DNA of 64,000 bases from a virus: positions 202,641-266,640 of the IMG/VR virus record IMGVR_UViG_3300005253_001115. The stretch is one strand, 5' to 3'. The notes beneath the pieces were generated by a model. That model was not told the DNA's origin and made no database searches. It saw nothing but the letters and a program-made list of their open reading frames with translations. Both the position numbers and the translations under genes were made by a program. Positions 17,519 to 25,826 of the stretch are shown here, piece by piece; within the stretch, counting starts at the first letter, position 1; the number at the start of each line of letters is the position of its first letter.

Positions 17519-18460
17519 ATGGAACGAAAACCAAAACCCGAACTAGACAGAGATTTTATTGTTGACCAGTTGGAGCGAGTTTGCTCAGATACCAAGATCC
17601 ACCGGCATGATATAGCCATCCCCTGTCCATTCAAGGCCCACTCCAATCCCAAGCCGTCCTGCATGGTACACCTATCCGGCCACAAGACCGGAGTGGGCGT
17701 GTTCCATTGCTGGAAGTGCGATGCTAAGGGCGGGTGGCCCCGACTAGCCGAGGCTCTGGGCCTGGAATACGGCGAGAACTACGCTCCCCAGAACCCCTTT
17801 AGTGCAAAAAGCCGCGCCATGAAGCAAATTCGGGCGGATGCCGACGAGCAGCTTGAGGCCCGGTATCGCGATTTCATGCCTCTTGGGGTGACACCTTGGG
17901 AGCATGGAGCCTTTCGAGGGCTGCCAGAAGAGTTTCTAGTCAAGGTCGGGGCGAAGAGGTTCTACGACGACCAGACCGAGTGTTACCGAATCGTATTCCC
18001 CGTTAAGAACAAGAACGGGACCACGTTGGGTAGCGTTGCTCGAAGGACTGACAAGGGCACCTTCATGCCCTGGCTTAACGCTCCCGGACCCTGGGCTCGG
18101 CGAGCGCTGTTCCCTCTACACATCTTGGATCGGCCCCTGGAAACCGTGGTTCTGGTTGAGGGTTCTTTCGACTCTCTGCGCCTCTGCTATCTGGGAATCC
18201 CTGCCCTCTCCATCCTCGGAGCATCTAATTGGACGCCCACCAAACTGAGTACACTGCAAGGTATGGGCTGCAAGAAGCTCATCATCTGTATGGACGGTGA
18301 TAAAGCAGGTCGAATAGCTGAGGCACAGATCTTCGAGGAAACAGCAGACAAGATCAAGCGCAAGAGGTTCCGGTTGCCCATCAACGTAGCAGATCCCGTT
18401 GACCCAGGTAACATGAACGAGGAGTTGATCGAGGCTCTCAGAGAGTTCGGCGGCTTTTAG
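17519..18460 (+). CDS. DnaG-type primase with CHC2 zinc finger and TOPRIM domain
   Basis: 313 aa. Zinc finger at residues about 36-69 (CPFKAHSNPKPSC...FHCWKCDAKG). TOPRIM motifs VLVEGSFDSL and CMDGDKAGR give the catalytic Glu and Asp residues. It would make RNA primers for phage replication. No helicase domain is fused. It is divergent from the exonuclease and convergent with the LamG gene, overlapping it by 4 bp. Confidence 0.92.
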   Translation: MERKPKPELDRDFIVDQLERVCSDTKIHRHDIAIPCPFKAHSNPKPSCMVHLSGHKTGVGVFHCWKCDAKGGWPRLAEALGLEYGENYAPQNPFSAKSRAMKQIRADADEQLEARYRDFMPLGVTPWEHGAFRGLPEEFLVKVGAKRFYDDQTECYRIVFPVKNKNGTTLGSVARRTDKGTFMPWLNAPGPWARRALFPLHILDRPLETVVLVEGSFDSLRLCYLGIPALSILGASNWTPTKLSTLQGMGCKKLIICMDGDKAGRIAEAQIFEETADKIKRKRFRLPINVADPVDPGNMNEELIEALREFGGF

Positions 18461-21400
18461 GGGGAATCTATAGTTCGGTTAGACACGTCCATGTTGACAC
18501 CGCTCAAATCAATCAGCGTGCTGTGGTTGCCCGTATCCTCACCAATATTAGCGATATTTTGGCCTAGCTGCCACCAGTGCAGCAGAGTGGCGGAAGACAC
18601 GTAACTGCCAGAGTCAGTGAGCAAGTCGAATCCCGTAGAGCCGCCATTGTAAATTGCGGTCACCTCACCCGCCGTTAGTGCATTGCTCCACATGGACATT
18701 TGGTGATTGACACCCGGCCATTCAGTGCCACCGAAAGCGGCAGTGCCGCCTATTTCCACAAGCCGAACGATGGTATTGTCCTGAGGCCCAAGATTGTCCT
18801 TAGAAGCAGAATCCGCCACTCCTTGGTCAACTCCGTCAATGTAGAGTGTTACAGGGTCCCCGCCAACTGCTCCGTCGTAGGTGAATACGAAGTGAATCCA
18901 AGTGTCATCTGGTATCACATTGAACCATTCCAAATCCTTGAACTCAAAACCCCCAGGTTGGTTCGCATTGATTTGGATGCGTCCATTGGGCTGTGCAAGA
19001 ACAGGTGTCTTGGTTTGGATAGTGATCGAGTTCCCTGCCGCCGTGGCTCGCCACAATACGTCAAATGTGGAAGAGGTAATTTGATCGTTCTTGATCCAAC
19101 CCATGATGCTCCAAGCATCCACTGAACCCAGATCCTTGGCGATCCCTCCGGTCATGTACTCGTCAGTACCGTTGAAGACCAGACTGAAACTGGTCGGGGA
19201 TGAACCGTCCACAGACCCGGGAGCGTCTCCCAGAACGATGACTGTTCCGTTCTCTACCGTCATTGATCTGACGTTTATGCCGCGCATAGTGTTCATGAAG
19301 TCCCTTCCCTTCAGAAAGGTATCTTCGCCCAGCTTGTGGTAGTGTTGTAGGTTAGCTCCACTAACGTACTCATTCTTGTTATACCGGAGGTCAAGACCGT
19401 GACCTAGTGATGCAACTGTGCGCGCTTCGTTTGCACTTAGAGCCGAGTCCCACATCCCCACATGGCTGATCTTACCGGTGAAGGCTAGACCGGCCGAAGC
19501 TGCTAGCACCTCGTTAGAACCGCCCAGCTCCACGAAGCGTGACGAGTCAATCATAGTACCGGCGTTTGTTGTATCCACAACAGGAGCTACGAACCCTCCG
19601 TTATAGTACATCGTGATAAAGTTGTCGAACCATACCATGGTGACATGTTGCCACTCTCCCTCCACTAGAAGGTTGTTGTACCTAACACGCTGCAACACTG
19701 TACCTGCCGAATCGGTGACTTGCAGGATAAGTGGCTTTTGTGCGTCGTCGGCGTCAATTTGCCATGTGATCTCATTGGCGGACAGACCTGCTTGTGCTGG
19801 TCCCACGAACACGGGGTACTGCATGCCTGCACTAAGATCGTTCGGCTTTATCCAGGCTGAAATAGTCCACGAGTTGACCAAACCAATGGGAAGGGCTGTT
19901 GCGGTTGCAAGGTTGGCAGTGTCATCAAAGTCTGCGCAGTTACCCACTAGGCTGGTCTCGATGATGCCACGGTTACGCATCTCGGCACCAACCCCAGTCT
20001 GTTCCGTGGAGATGGTGTATCCACCCGGTACACGATCAGGGAACTGTGTATCTCCTGCGGGATGTGTTAGGCTGGCTGAAGGGTCTCCAAGCACCCACCA
20101 GTGTACCAAGGACGGAGCCTCACCGTAGCACGGGTGCTCTACACGAAGATCTAGATTCTTCCAACCACCACTATAGACTGCCTTAACCCCGTTTTCCGTT
20201 ACAGGAACAGACCACAGAGCTACAGAGTGTAGATCACCGTCAAACTGGTCGTTGACGCCTCGGCCATCGTAAAGGAAGTGGGTGCTTCGGGAAACGTTCG
20301 TTGTCGAGACAATACCACCGATCACAGGAGGCAGGTCATCCAGCCCATTAACAAAGAACCTAGCCGAGAACGTATCCTGCTTGCAGCCGAGGATATGGTA
20401 CCACTGATCCTCTACTACCGGAGTGGTTCCTGTCAGAACGTTGAACGTCCCTGCCGCGTTGGAGAACTCGTACTCCCAAAAAGACACGCCGCCAGATGTG
20501 ACAAGACTGAGAGCGATCTGGTCGAAGTTGCTGATGCCGTTAGTGACTCGCCAAACTTCCCGAGTAACGCCCTCAGCAGGAAGGCTTGTGGGCTTGACCC
20601 AGGCGGCAACTGTATGAGCGTTACCGACACCCTGAAACTTGTCGGTCTCGCCAACGGTACCTGCTGCATCCTTACGGTAGAAAGATCCTTCAGGAGCAGA
20701 ACGACGAACCTTTTCCGCTGTCTGCGTGCTATCAACATCAGGGATAGCTGTAGGAGCAAAGTTTGTGTGGACGGCACTACTAGGGGAGTCCCCATACCTG
20801 TACCACGTCTCTAGGTTGCCGTTACTGACGTAATCTCCGTGCCCCAGATTGAAATCGACATCGGTGCCAGAACCAGCATTGTAAATGGTTGAGATCTCGG
20901 CTTGCCCCAGTGGAAGGTTCCAGTGTGCGTGCGAATGGATGAAACCTTCAAACTTCTGGGCGAGGGAGGGGGTGTGAAGATTCCCCGCCGTGATGGACCG
21001 CAGTGTGTTGGTCTGGCTACCTGAGATGTCCGTCACGTTCGTCATGTAGGAGTTCATGTTAAGGCCGTTACGATAGACCGTCAGGGTCGCGCCGTCCCAG
21101 GTAACAACAATCTGGTGCCAGGAATTAACCCCGAAGAAGAACCCGTCTACTCCCGCCGTGTCGGTGTCTTCGACAGCGATCTGTCGCTTCTTGAAGACGG
21201 TGCCACCAGAGTTGTACATTGTGACGGAGAAGATGCCGCCCGTCTCAATAGCGATATCTAAAGAATTGGTAAGGCCACCGTTAAGAGTACCCATGCTGTA
21301 GATGGTTTGGTTGCTGGCAGGGGACAGAGAGGTGGGGGCGCACCAAACCATGTGGGTCCAAGCGTTAGTTACGTTTAGATCCGAGTCACCAGAAATAACA

Positions 21401-21552
21401 GCGGAGTCGCTGGTGCCGTTGAAGAACATGGCGGCGTTGTGGTGCGTCTTGGACTGGGGGTTCGCCAAAAAACTGTTCGAGCGATTACACGACTGGGTAG
21501 GCTGGCCACCTCCGAGTAGTCGGTACGGGATATCTCCTGCAAGTCTAGGCAT
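18457..21552 (-). CDS. Large protein with four LamG/concanavalin-like domains
   Basis: 1031 aa. Four related beta-sandwich blocks can be aligned at about 40-250, 275-500, 525-765 and 785-1015. Each has an FNGT/FDD-type start, a W-x(3)-W segment (AWIKP, GWIKN), a WYHI/WQHV/WIHF strand, an LYIDG/YNGG hairpin and a closing W..L..xE..xIYNGG. Such proteins are usually carbohydrate-binding virion or tail-associated parts. There is no obvious signal peptide. It is the only clear virion candidate of this size here; adhesion is inferred. Confidence 0.82.
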   Translation of the reverse strand: MPRLAGDIPYRLLGGGQPTQSCNRSNSFLANPQSKTHHNAAMFFNGTSDSAVISGDSDLNVTNAWTHMVWCAPTSLSPASNQTIYSMGTLNGGLTNSLDIAIETGGIFSVTMYNSGGTVFKKRQIAVEDTDTAGVDGFFFGVNSWHQIVVTWDGATLTVYRNGLNMNSYMTNVTDISGSQTNTLRSITAGNLHTPSLAQKFEGFIHSHAHWNLPLGQAEISTIYNAGSGTDVDFNLGHGDYVSNGNLETWYRYGDSPSSAVHTNFAPTAIPDVDSTQTAEKVRRSAPEGSFYRKDAAGTVGETDKFQGVGNAHTVAAWVKPTSLPAEGVTREVWRVTNGISNFDQIALSLVTSGGVSFWEYEFSNAAGTFNVLTGTTPVVEDQWYHILGCKQDTFSARFFVNGLDDLPPVIGGIVSTTNVSRSTHFLYDGRGVNDQFDGDLHSVALWSVPVTENGVKAVYSGGWKNLDLRVEHPCYGEAPSLVHWWVLGDPSASLTHPAGDTQFPDRVPGGYTISTEQTGVGAEMRNRGIIETSLVGNCADFDDTANLATATALPIGLVNSWTISAWIKPNDLSAGMQYPVFVGPAQAGLSANEITWQIDADDAQKPLILQVTDSAGTVLQRVRYNNLLVEGEWQHVTMVWFDNFITMYYNGGFVAPVVDTTNAGTMIDSSRFVELGGSNEVLAASAGLAFTGKISHVGMWDSALSANEARTVASLGHGLDLRYNKNEYVSGANLQHYHKLGEDTFLKGRDFMNTMRGINVRSMTVENGTVIVLGDAPGSVDGSSPTSFSLVFNGTDEYMTGGIAKDLGSVDAWSIMGWIKNDQITSSTFDVLWRATAAGNSITIQTKTPVLAQPNGRIQINANQPGGFEFKDLEWFNVIPDDTWIHFVFTYDGAVGGDPVTLYIDGVDQGVADSASKDNLGPQDNTIVRLVEIGGTAAFGGTEWPGVNHQMSMWSNALTAGEVTAIYNGGSTGFDLLTDSGSYVSSATLLHWWQLGQNIANIGEDTGNHSTLIDLSGVNMDVSNRTIDSP

Positions 21553-21916
21553 TCTTTTCCCATCTCCCGGGCTTTGGATTCTCTACCAGAAAAGACAGCA
21601 GGCCATTGAAGCTTCCATCGAATCTGTAACCCCTGTCGTCTACGTAAATTGCGGCCTCAGGCTTCTCAAGGCTCACCGGAATAGGGGGGAACCCCCAGTG
21701 TTGTAACCAATTCTCGATCGCTTCGACCCCGCCCGGCTCATTTGCTCTTGCGGAGAAGATCACCAGATTGTATCTTTGCCCCATCCACGCTACTGCGCCT
21801 TTGGCTCCGGGAACCGGCTTGCCCCCTGGGGTAGGAAAGTTCTCTTCTCGCTCTTTGTATTCGTGCAGCACACCGTCAAAGTCTAAAGCAATGGTGAGGT
21901 CTCGGTCGTAAGTCAC
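21545..21916 (-). CDS. HAD-like phosphatase
   Basis: 123 aa. The N-terminal IALDFDGVLHEY is HAD motif I, with nucleophile and acid Asp. VIFSARA fits motif II and IYVDDRGYRF motif IV. Small phage HAD proteins of this kind have been suggested as nucleotidases or polynucleotide 3'-phosphatases; the substrate here is unknown. It overlaps the LamG gene by 8 bp. Confidence 0.8.
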   Translation of the reverse strand: MTYDRDLTIALDFDGVLHEYKEREENFPTPGGKPVPGAKGAVAWMGQRYNLVIFSARANEPGGVEAIENWLQHWGFPPIPVSLEKPEAAIYVDDRGYRFDGSFNGLLSFLVENPKPGRWEKNA

Positions 21917-21977
21917 TTGATTCTCCGCTATTTGAAAGATAACAGGCCCTACCCCCTCTTTACTCTAAAGGAGTAGC

Positions 21978-22166
21978 ATGTCTAGAAAAGTCCAAATTCG
22001 GGTCGATCTCCCCCAGGAAGAATACGAGGCAGTCAAGCTGGTGGCGGGAAGCTCCGCTAGCGTCCCGGGCTACATGAGAAATGCTCTGAAGGAGCACATC
22101 GAGAGATGGCGAAGAAGTCTGGCTGGCACAAGCTCTTCGGTAGAGCCTACCACAAGGCAACGCTAA
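21978..22166 (+). CDS. Ribbon-helix-helix-like small protein
   Basis: 62 aa. VQIRVDLPQEEYEAVKLVA followed by a second helix matches the strand-helix-helix layout of MetJ/Arc-type DNA binders. The AAAGGAG site before the ATG is strong. It may regulate this short plus-strand operon. Its TAA overlaps the next ATG (TAATG). Confidence 0.6.
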   Translation: MSRKVQIRVDLPQEEYEAVKLVAGSSASVPGYMRNALKEHIERWRRSLAGTSSSVEPTTRQR

Positions 22167-22396
22167 TGGCACCTGTGTATGAATATCTGTGTAACAAAGG
22201 CCACGAGACCGAGATAGAACAGCGAATCGTAGAGGATGCCCTCACGGTATGCCCTAAGAAGGGGTGCAGATGTAAGGCTAAGCGCCTGATTTCCCGAACG
22301 AATTTTCAGTTGAAGGGCAACGGCTGGTTCAACCAGGGCTACTCTGGTTCCAGCAACGTGGCCCCGACAACCAGGGCAAAAGCGAAGGGTAAATAG
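22166..22396 (+). CDS. FmdB-type zinc-ribbon protein
   Basis: 76 aa from the ATG coupled to the previous stop. The start MAPVYEYLCNKGHE, the later CPKKGCRCKAKRLIS and GNGWFNQGY match small FmdB-family zinc ribbons, whose role is poorly known (suggested regulators). An earlier in-frame ATG at 22106 is less likely because FmdB proteins start at the YEY strand. Confidence 0.72.
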   Translation: MAPVYEYLCNKGHETEIEQRIVEDALTVCPKKGCRCKAKRLISRTNFQLKGNGWFNQGYSGSSNVAPTTRAKAKGK

Positions 22397-22413
22397 GGGG
22401 TTATCTCTACGAT

Positions 22414-22776
22414 ATGTACTGGGGCGGTGTTACACCTGAAATGCTGGCAGCAATGCAGAGAGGCACCTATGTGTCTCCTGCCTCGAAGGAGGCGAAGGAG
22501 AAGGCTGAGCAAGTTGCTGCCGACGCCAAGAAAACGCCTGATGAGAAGTTGCGGGACGGGTTTCGGTCTTGCAAAGAGGCCGGAAAGAAGCTACCAAGAA
22601 GGCTCCTTGGGATCGTAGATCGCGAGACCGGAAAGATGACCGACCAGTACACTGTCATGGAAGGCCATGAGAAAGAAGTTTCCAAGATCATCATGGATGC
22701 GTTCCTAGAACAGCTTGACATTGAACTGCTGGAACGAGGCTTGATTGTAGATGAAAAGCAGGAACAAGCACGATAG
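22414..22776 (+). CDS. Hypothetical charged helical protein
   Basis: 120 aa, rich in Lys and Glu, with helical segments (KEAKEKAEQVAADAKK) and a C-terminal IIMDAFLEQLDIELLERGL helix. It starts 17 bp after the FmdB-like gene. No family is recognised. Confidence 0.6.
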   Translation: MYWGGVTPEMLAAMQRGTYVSPASKEAKEKAEQVAADAKKTPDEKLRDGFRSCKEAGKKLPRRLLGIVDRETGKMTDQYTVMEGHEKEVSKIIMDAFLEQLDIELLERGLIVDEKQEQAR

Positions 22777-23010
22777 CTCATGCGCGTACTCGGAGGGGCT
22801 AGGGCCTTCAATCCCATCGCCCGAGGGATCATGCCCCTCTATGCGCTCCACTAACCCGATCCTGGGGACATTATCATGTCCCAGGCTCATCAAGAAGATC
22901 ATCTAAAATGTCCATCACCTGAAGACAGACACCGTAGCCGCGAGCCGCCCTAGTTGTTCGATACGATCAATGTACTCTGTACACCAATCGAACATCTAAG
23001 GAGCGCTAAA
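22777..23010. other. Intergenic stretch with hairpin
   Basis: 234 bp with no convincing gene. It holds a hairpin at 22861-22885 (CCTGG/CCAGG continuing into GACAT/ATGTC with one bulge) that could end the upstream transcript, and a looser GAGGGGC/GCCCCTC pairing at about 22794-22840. The last bases carry the ribosome site of the next gene. Confidence 0.45.
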
Positions 23011-23451
23011 ATGCGTACTGAAACAATCCGTGAAAACGGCTACTTCTACATCAAAGTCAAGATCCTCTCCCTGGCCGCAGAGGCCAAAATCATCCGCAAA
23101 CAAGAGCAGAAGGCTCGCGCACACGGGAATCGTTCCCTGCGCATTGGCCTTGCCGACCACCGTCGGGGCATCGTGCGTCACGAGGCGCGTCATGCCCAAC
23201 TGGCGTATGGCTTCCTTCGTGGTATGCCCTACAAGAGGATGGAGGCCAAGTGCCACCCCGGTTGTGGGCCGGACTTCGCCAAGGTGAAGTCTTCCATCGA
23301 GCGGTACGTCTGTGCCCGCCGGGAGATCGGCACAGAAGTGGACGAGTACGGCTACACTGTCACTAAGTGGGAGCCCATCGAGGAGTTCAATGCGCGTAAG
23401 GCGCAGCTCCTAGCTGACTTCGACAAGTGGGTGGCCGAAGCCAAGGCGTAG
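23011..23451 (+). CDS. Hypothetical basic protein
   Basis: 146 aa. The ATG at 23011 is chosen for its AAGGAG site 9 nt upstream. The protein is Arg/Lys-rich, with a His-rich middle (LADHRRGIVRHEARHAQ) and a CHPGCG pair. No family is recognised; nucleic-acid or metal binding is possible. A bidirectional terminator follows. Confidence 0.65.
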   Translation: MRTETIRENGYFYIKVKILSLAAEAKIIRKQEQKARAHGNRSLRIGLADHRRGIVRHEARHAQLAYGFLRGMPYKRMEAKCHPGCGPDFAKVKSSIERYVCARREIGTEVDEYGYTVTKWEPIEEFNARKAQLLADFDKWVAEAKA

Positions 23452-23458
23452 CGAGAAG

Positions 23459-23479
23459 CCCGGGAGGGTGCCTCCCGGG
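23459..23479. terminator. Bidirectional terminator hairpin
   Basis: Perfect 9-bp stem CCCGGGAGG/CCTCCCGGG with a GTG loop, lying in the gap between convergent genes at 23451 and 23484. Confidence 0.75.
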
Positions 23480-23483
23480 TTAC

Positions 23484-24086
23484 CTACCCCACGCGAGAGG
23501 TAAAGACGTACTGTGCCATCACAGTGCTTCGTCCCATGTAGCAATAGTATTCGTAGTCCCGATTGAACCAGATATCTCTTTCCTTCTGAGAAAGCTTCTC
23601 TCCCAAGTTGTGAATGAAGTCTTCGGAATTCCAGCGATCATTGGAATACGCTGGGTTATTCAGCATAACGTTGACGCATAGCATGGTATTAAACGGGCAC
23701 CTGTGCATAGTGTTTACGGTCATGCTAACCAGTGCTGACGAGATAGCTGTACTGGTGGTATCCAAATACACCAAGGCGGGGTTAAATGCTGACAGGTTCG
23801 TTGACAGCACCATATCCCACATGCCGTAAAACCATTCGGCCTCAGGCCAACACAGCCTGTTACCTAGAATGAACTCTTCATTGTTATCCACACCCCGAAG
23901 CTGCTCGGCGGTGGCCAAACCAGAAGCCACAATCTGTGCAGATTCAGAATTGGTTCTGGTTTGCTTGTTGCACAAGAACCAGTATTGGCGGTCCAGCGGA
24001 ATAACGTAACCGAACACTTTCATGTACAGATTGAACAGCCACGCTCGGGCCGCTATCTTTTCATCGTTGTTGTATTCTTCTAGCAT
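23484..24086 (-). CDS. Hypothetical protein
   Basis: 200 aa from the ATG at 24086, which has GAGGAG 6 nt upstream and follows the previous stop by one base. The protein is rich in Trp, Tyr, Phe and Asn (LCWPEAEWFYGMWDM). No transmembrane segment is clear and no family is recognised. It is last in the minus-strand run that holds the repeat proteins and helicase. Confidence 0.6.
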   Translation of the reverse strand: MLEEYNNDEKIAARAWLFNLYMKVFGYVIPLDRQYWFLCNKQTRTNSESAQIVASGLATAEQLRGVDNNEEFILGNRLCWPEAEWFYGMWDMVLSTNLSAFNPALVYLDTTSTAISSALVSMTVNTMHRCPFNTMLCVNVMLNNPAYSNDRWNSEDFIHNLGEKLSQKERDIWFNRDYEYYCYMGRSTVMAQYVFTSRVG

Positions 24087-24087
24087 A

Positions 24088-24954
24088 TTATGCTCCTCTG
24101 GTGTTGAAGACATCAGTGTATCCTCGTTTTTTAGCGAGCTTCAAGAGCTTAGGTCCGTAGAGAGGCCAACCATCTTTGTTGTTCTTTTTCTTCTCTCTCA
24201 TAGTAGAGAGCTTATTTCCTAGGGACTTCTCTACATGATCCTTAGAGACAGTGCTAGGAGCCCTGTCTTCGTGAGAATTCATCCACAGGAAAAGCTCTTC
24301 AGCCCATTCTAGAGCTTCACGGGTTAGATCGACCCTATTGAAAACAGCAGGGTAACCCCGTTTCTTAGCAAGCTTCATGAGCTTAGAACCATAGATAAGC
24401 CAGCCTCTTTTGTTGTTCTTTTTGATGTCTCTCATAGTAGAGAGTTTGCTTCCGAGAGCTTTCTCTACTGTGTCTTTAGACACAGCGCTAGGAGTCTTAC
24501 TTTCGTGAGAATCCATCCACTCGAAAAGTTCTTCGGCCCGGGCCATAGCTACCTTGGTAAGATCGGTTCTGTTGAAGACATCAAGATAACCACGTTTTTT
24601 AGAGAGCTTTAGAAGCTCTGATCCGTAGATAGGCCAGCCCTCTTTGTTGTTCTTCTTGTTGGTTCTCATCTTAGAAAGCTTTCTACCTAGAACCTTTTCT
24701 GTCCGGTCTTTGGATTTCTGACTAGGAATCTTGCCTCCGTGGGAATCCATAAAGGAGAAAAGAGTTTTGGCCCACTCTATCGCTGAAGCAGTAAGATCCC
24801 CATCAGAGTCAGACAAGAACCACGCCAAGTCTTCGGCGTTTCTTTCCCAATACACCATGTCTTCGGGTCTATGTGAAGACGGCAAGCCTTTGTCGTACCT
24901 GTGTCTCTGGTTCCTAAGGTACACGGCGTAGTTGTCGTATGCTTCAGTGTTCAT
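24088..24954 (-). CDS. Helicase-associated-like repeat protein, 3 repeats
   Basis: 288 aa. A 50-residue head (RNQRHRYDKGLPSSHRPED...) is followed by three repeats of about 78 residues. Each runs as a helix with WM(D/N)SH, a P, KD..EK.LG.KLS.MR, KKNN, GW..YG..L.KL.KKRGY and VFN. The spacing W..SH(G)..P...LG..LS..R...L...G resembles helicase-associated (HA) domains, which are thought to bind nucleic acid. It is the last of three paralogous genes downstream of an SF2 helicase. Function is inferred only. Confidence 0.78.
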   Translation of the reverse strand: MNTEAYDNYAVYLRNQRHRYDKGLPSSHRPEDMVYWERNAEDLAWFLSDSDGDLTASAIEWAKTLFSFMDSHGGKIPSQKSKDRTEKVLGRKLSKMRTNKKNNKEGWPIYGSELLKLSKKRGYLDVFNRTDLTKVAMARAEELFEWMDSHESKTPSAVSKDTVEKALGSKLSTMRDIKKNNKRGWLIYGSKLMKLAKKRGYPAVFNRVDLTREALEWAEELFLWMNSHEDRAPSTVSKDHVEKSLGNKLSTMREKKKNNKDGWPLYGPKLLKLAKKRGYTDVFNTRGA

Positions 24955-25826
24955 CTGGAGCCTCTGGTGTTGAAGACACGGGGATAACCACGTTGCTTAG
25001 CAAGCTTCAACAGTTTTGCACCGTAGGTGGTCCAACCATCTTTGTTGTTCTTTTTTCTTCTTTTCATATTAGAAAGCTTAGTTCCTAGAACCTTTTCTAC
25101 TGGGTCTGTAGACATCTGGCTGGGAGCCTTTCCACCGTGGGAATCCATCCAATCAAAAATCTCACCAGCTCCCTTTAGGGCTTCACTGTTTAGATCAATA
25201 GTGTCAAAGACATCTTGGTAACCACGTTTCTTAGCGAGCTTCAAGAGCTTAGGTCCGTAGAGTTTCCAACCACCCCTGTTGTTCTTTTTCTTCCTTCTCA
25301 TGTCGGAGAGCTTACTTCCTAGAGCTTTTTCTACCGGGTCTTTAGAAGACATTCTAGGAGTTTTTTCGTCGTGAGAGTCCATCCAACCGAAAAGCTCTTT
25401 TGCCCACTCTAGAGCTTCTCTGGTTAGATCTGTGGTGTTGAAGACATCAGGGTAACCACGTTTCTTAGCGAGCGTCAGAAGCTCTGATCCGTAGGTAGTA
25501 GTCCAACCACCCCTGTTGTTCTTTTTGTTATGTCTCCAATATGACAGCTTAGTTCCTAGAACCTTTTCTACTTGGTCTATAGACCCCTGGGTGGGAGCCT
25601 TTCCGCCGTGGGAATCCATCCAATCAAAAACCTCACCAGCTCCCCTTAGAGCTGAGGTAACAAGTCCCACGTCAGTGTCGGACAAGAACCACGCCAAGTC
25701 CTCAGGATTCCTTTCCCAGTACACTATGTCTTCTGGTTTGTGCGAAGACGGCAAGCCGTTGTCATACCGGCGTCTCTGGTTCCTCAAGTGTAGAGCATAG
25801 TTGTCGTATTTGTCGGAGGCTAGCAT
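24951..25826 (-). CDS. Helicase-associated-like repeat protein, 3 repeats
   Basis: 291 aa. Same head and repeat as its neighbours, with three 78-residue repeats. The first has an extra Thr before YGSELL. The final repeat ends FNTRGSR, close to the tail of the gene downstream, showing recent duplication. It overlaps both neighbours by 4-7 bp, so the three genes are co-translated. Confidence 0.78.
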   Translation of the reverse strand: MLASDKYDNYALHLRNQRRRYDNGLPSSHKPEDIVYWERNPEDLAWFLSDTDVGLVTSALRGAGEVFDWMDSHGGKAPTQGSIDQVEKVLGTKLSYWRHNKKNNRGGWTTTYGSELLTLAKKRGYPDVFNTTDLTREALEWAKELFGWMDSHDEKTPRMSSKDPVEKALGSKLSDMRRKKKNNRGGWKLYGPKLLKLAKKRGYQDVFDTIDLNSEALKGAGEIFDWMDSHGGKAPSQMSTDPVEKVLGTKLSNMKRRKKNNKDGWTTYGAKLLKLAKQRGYPRVFNTRGSR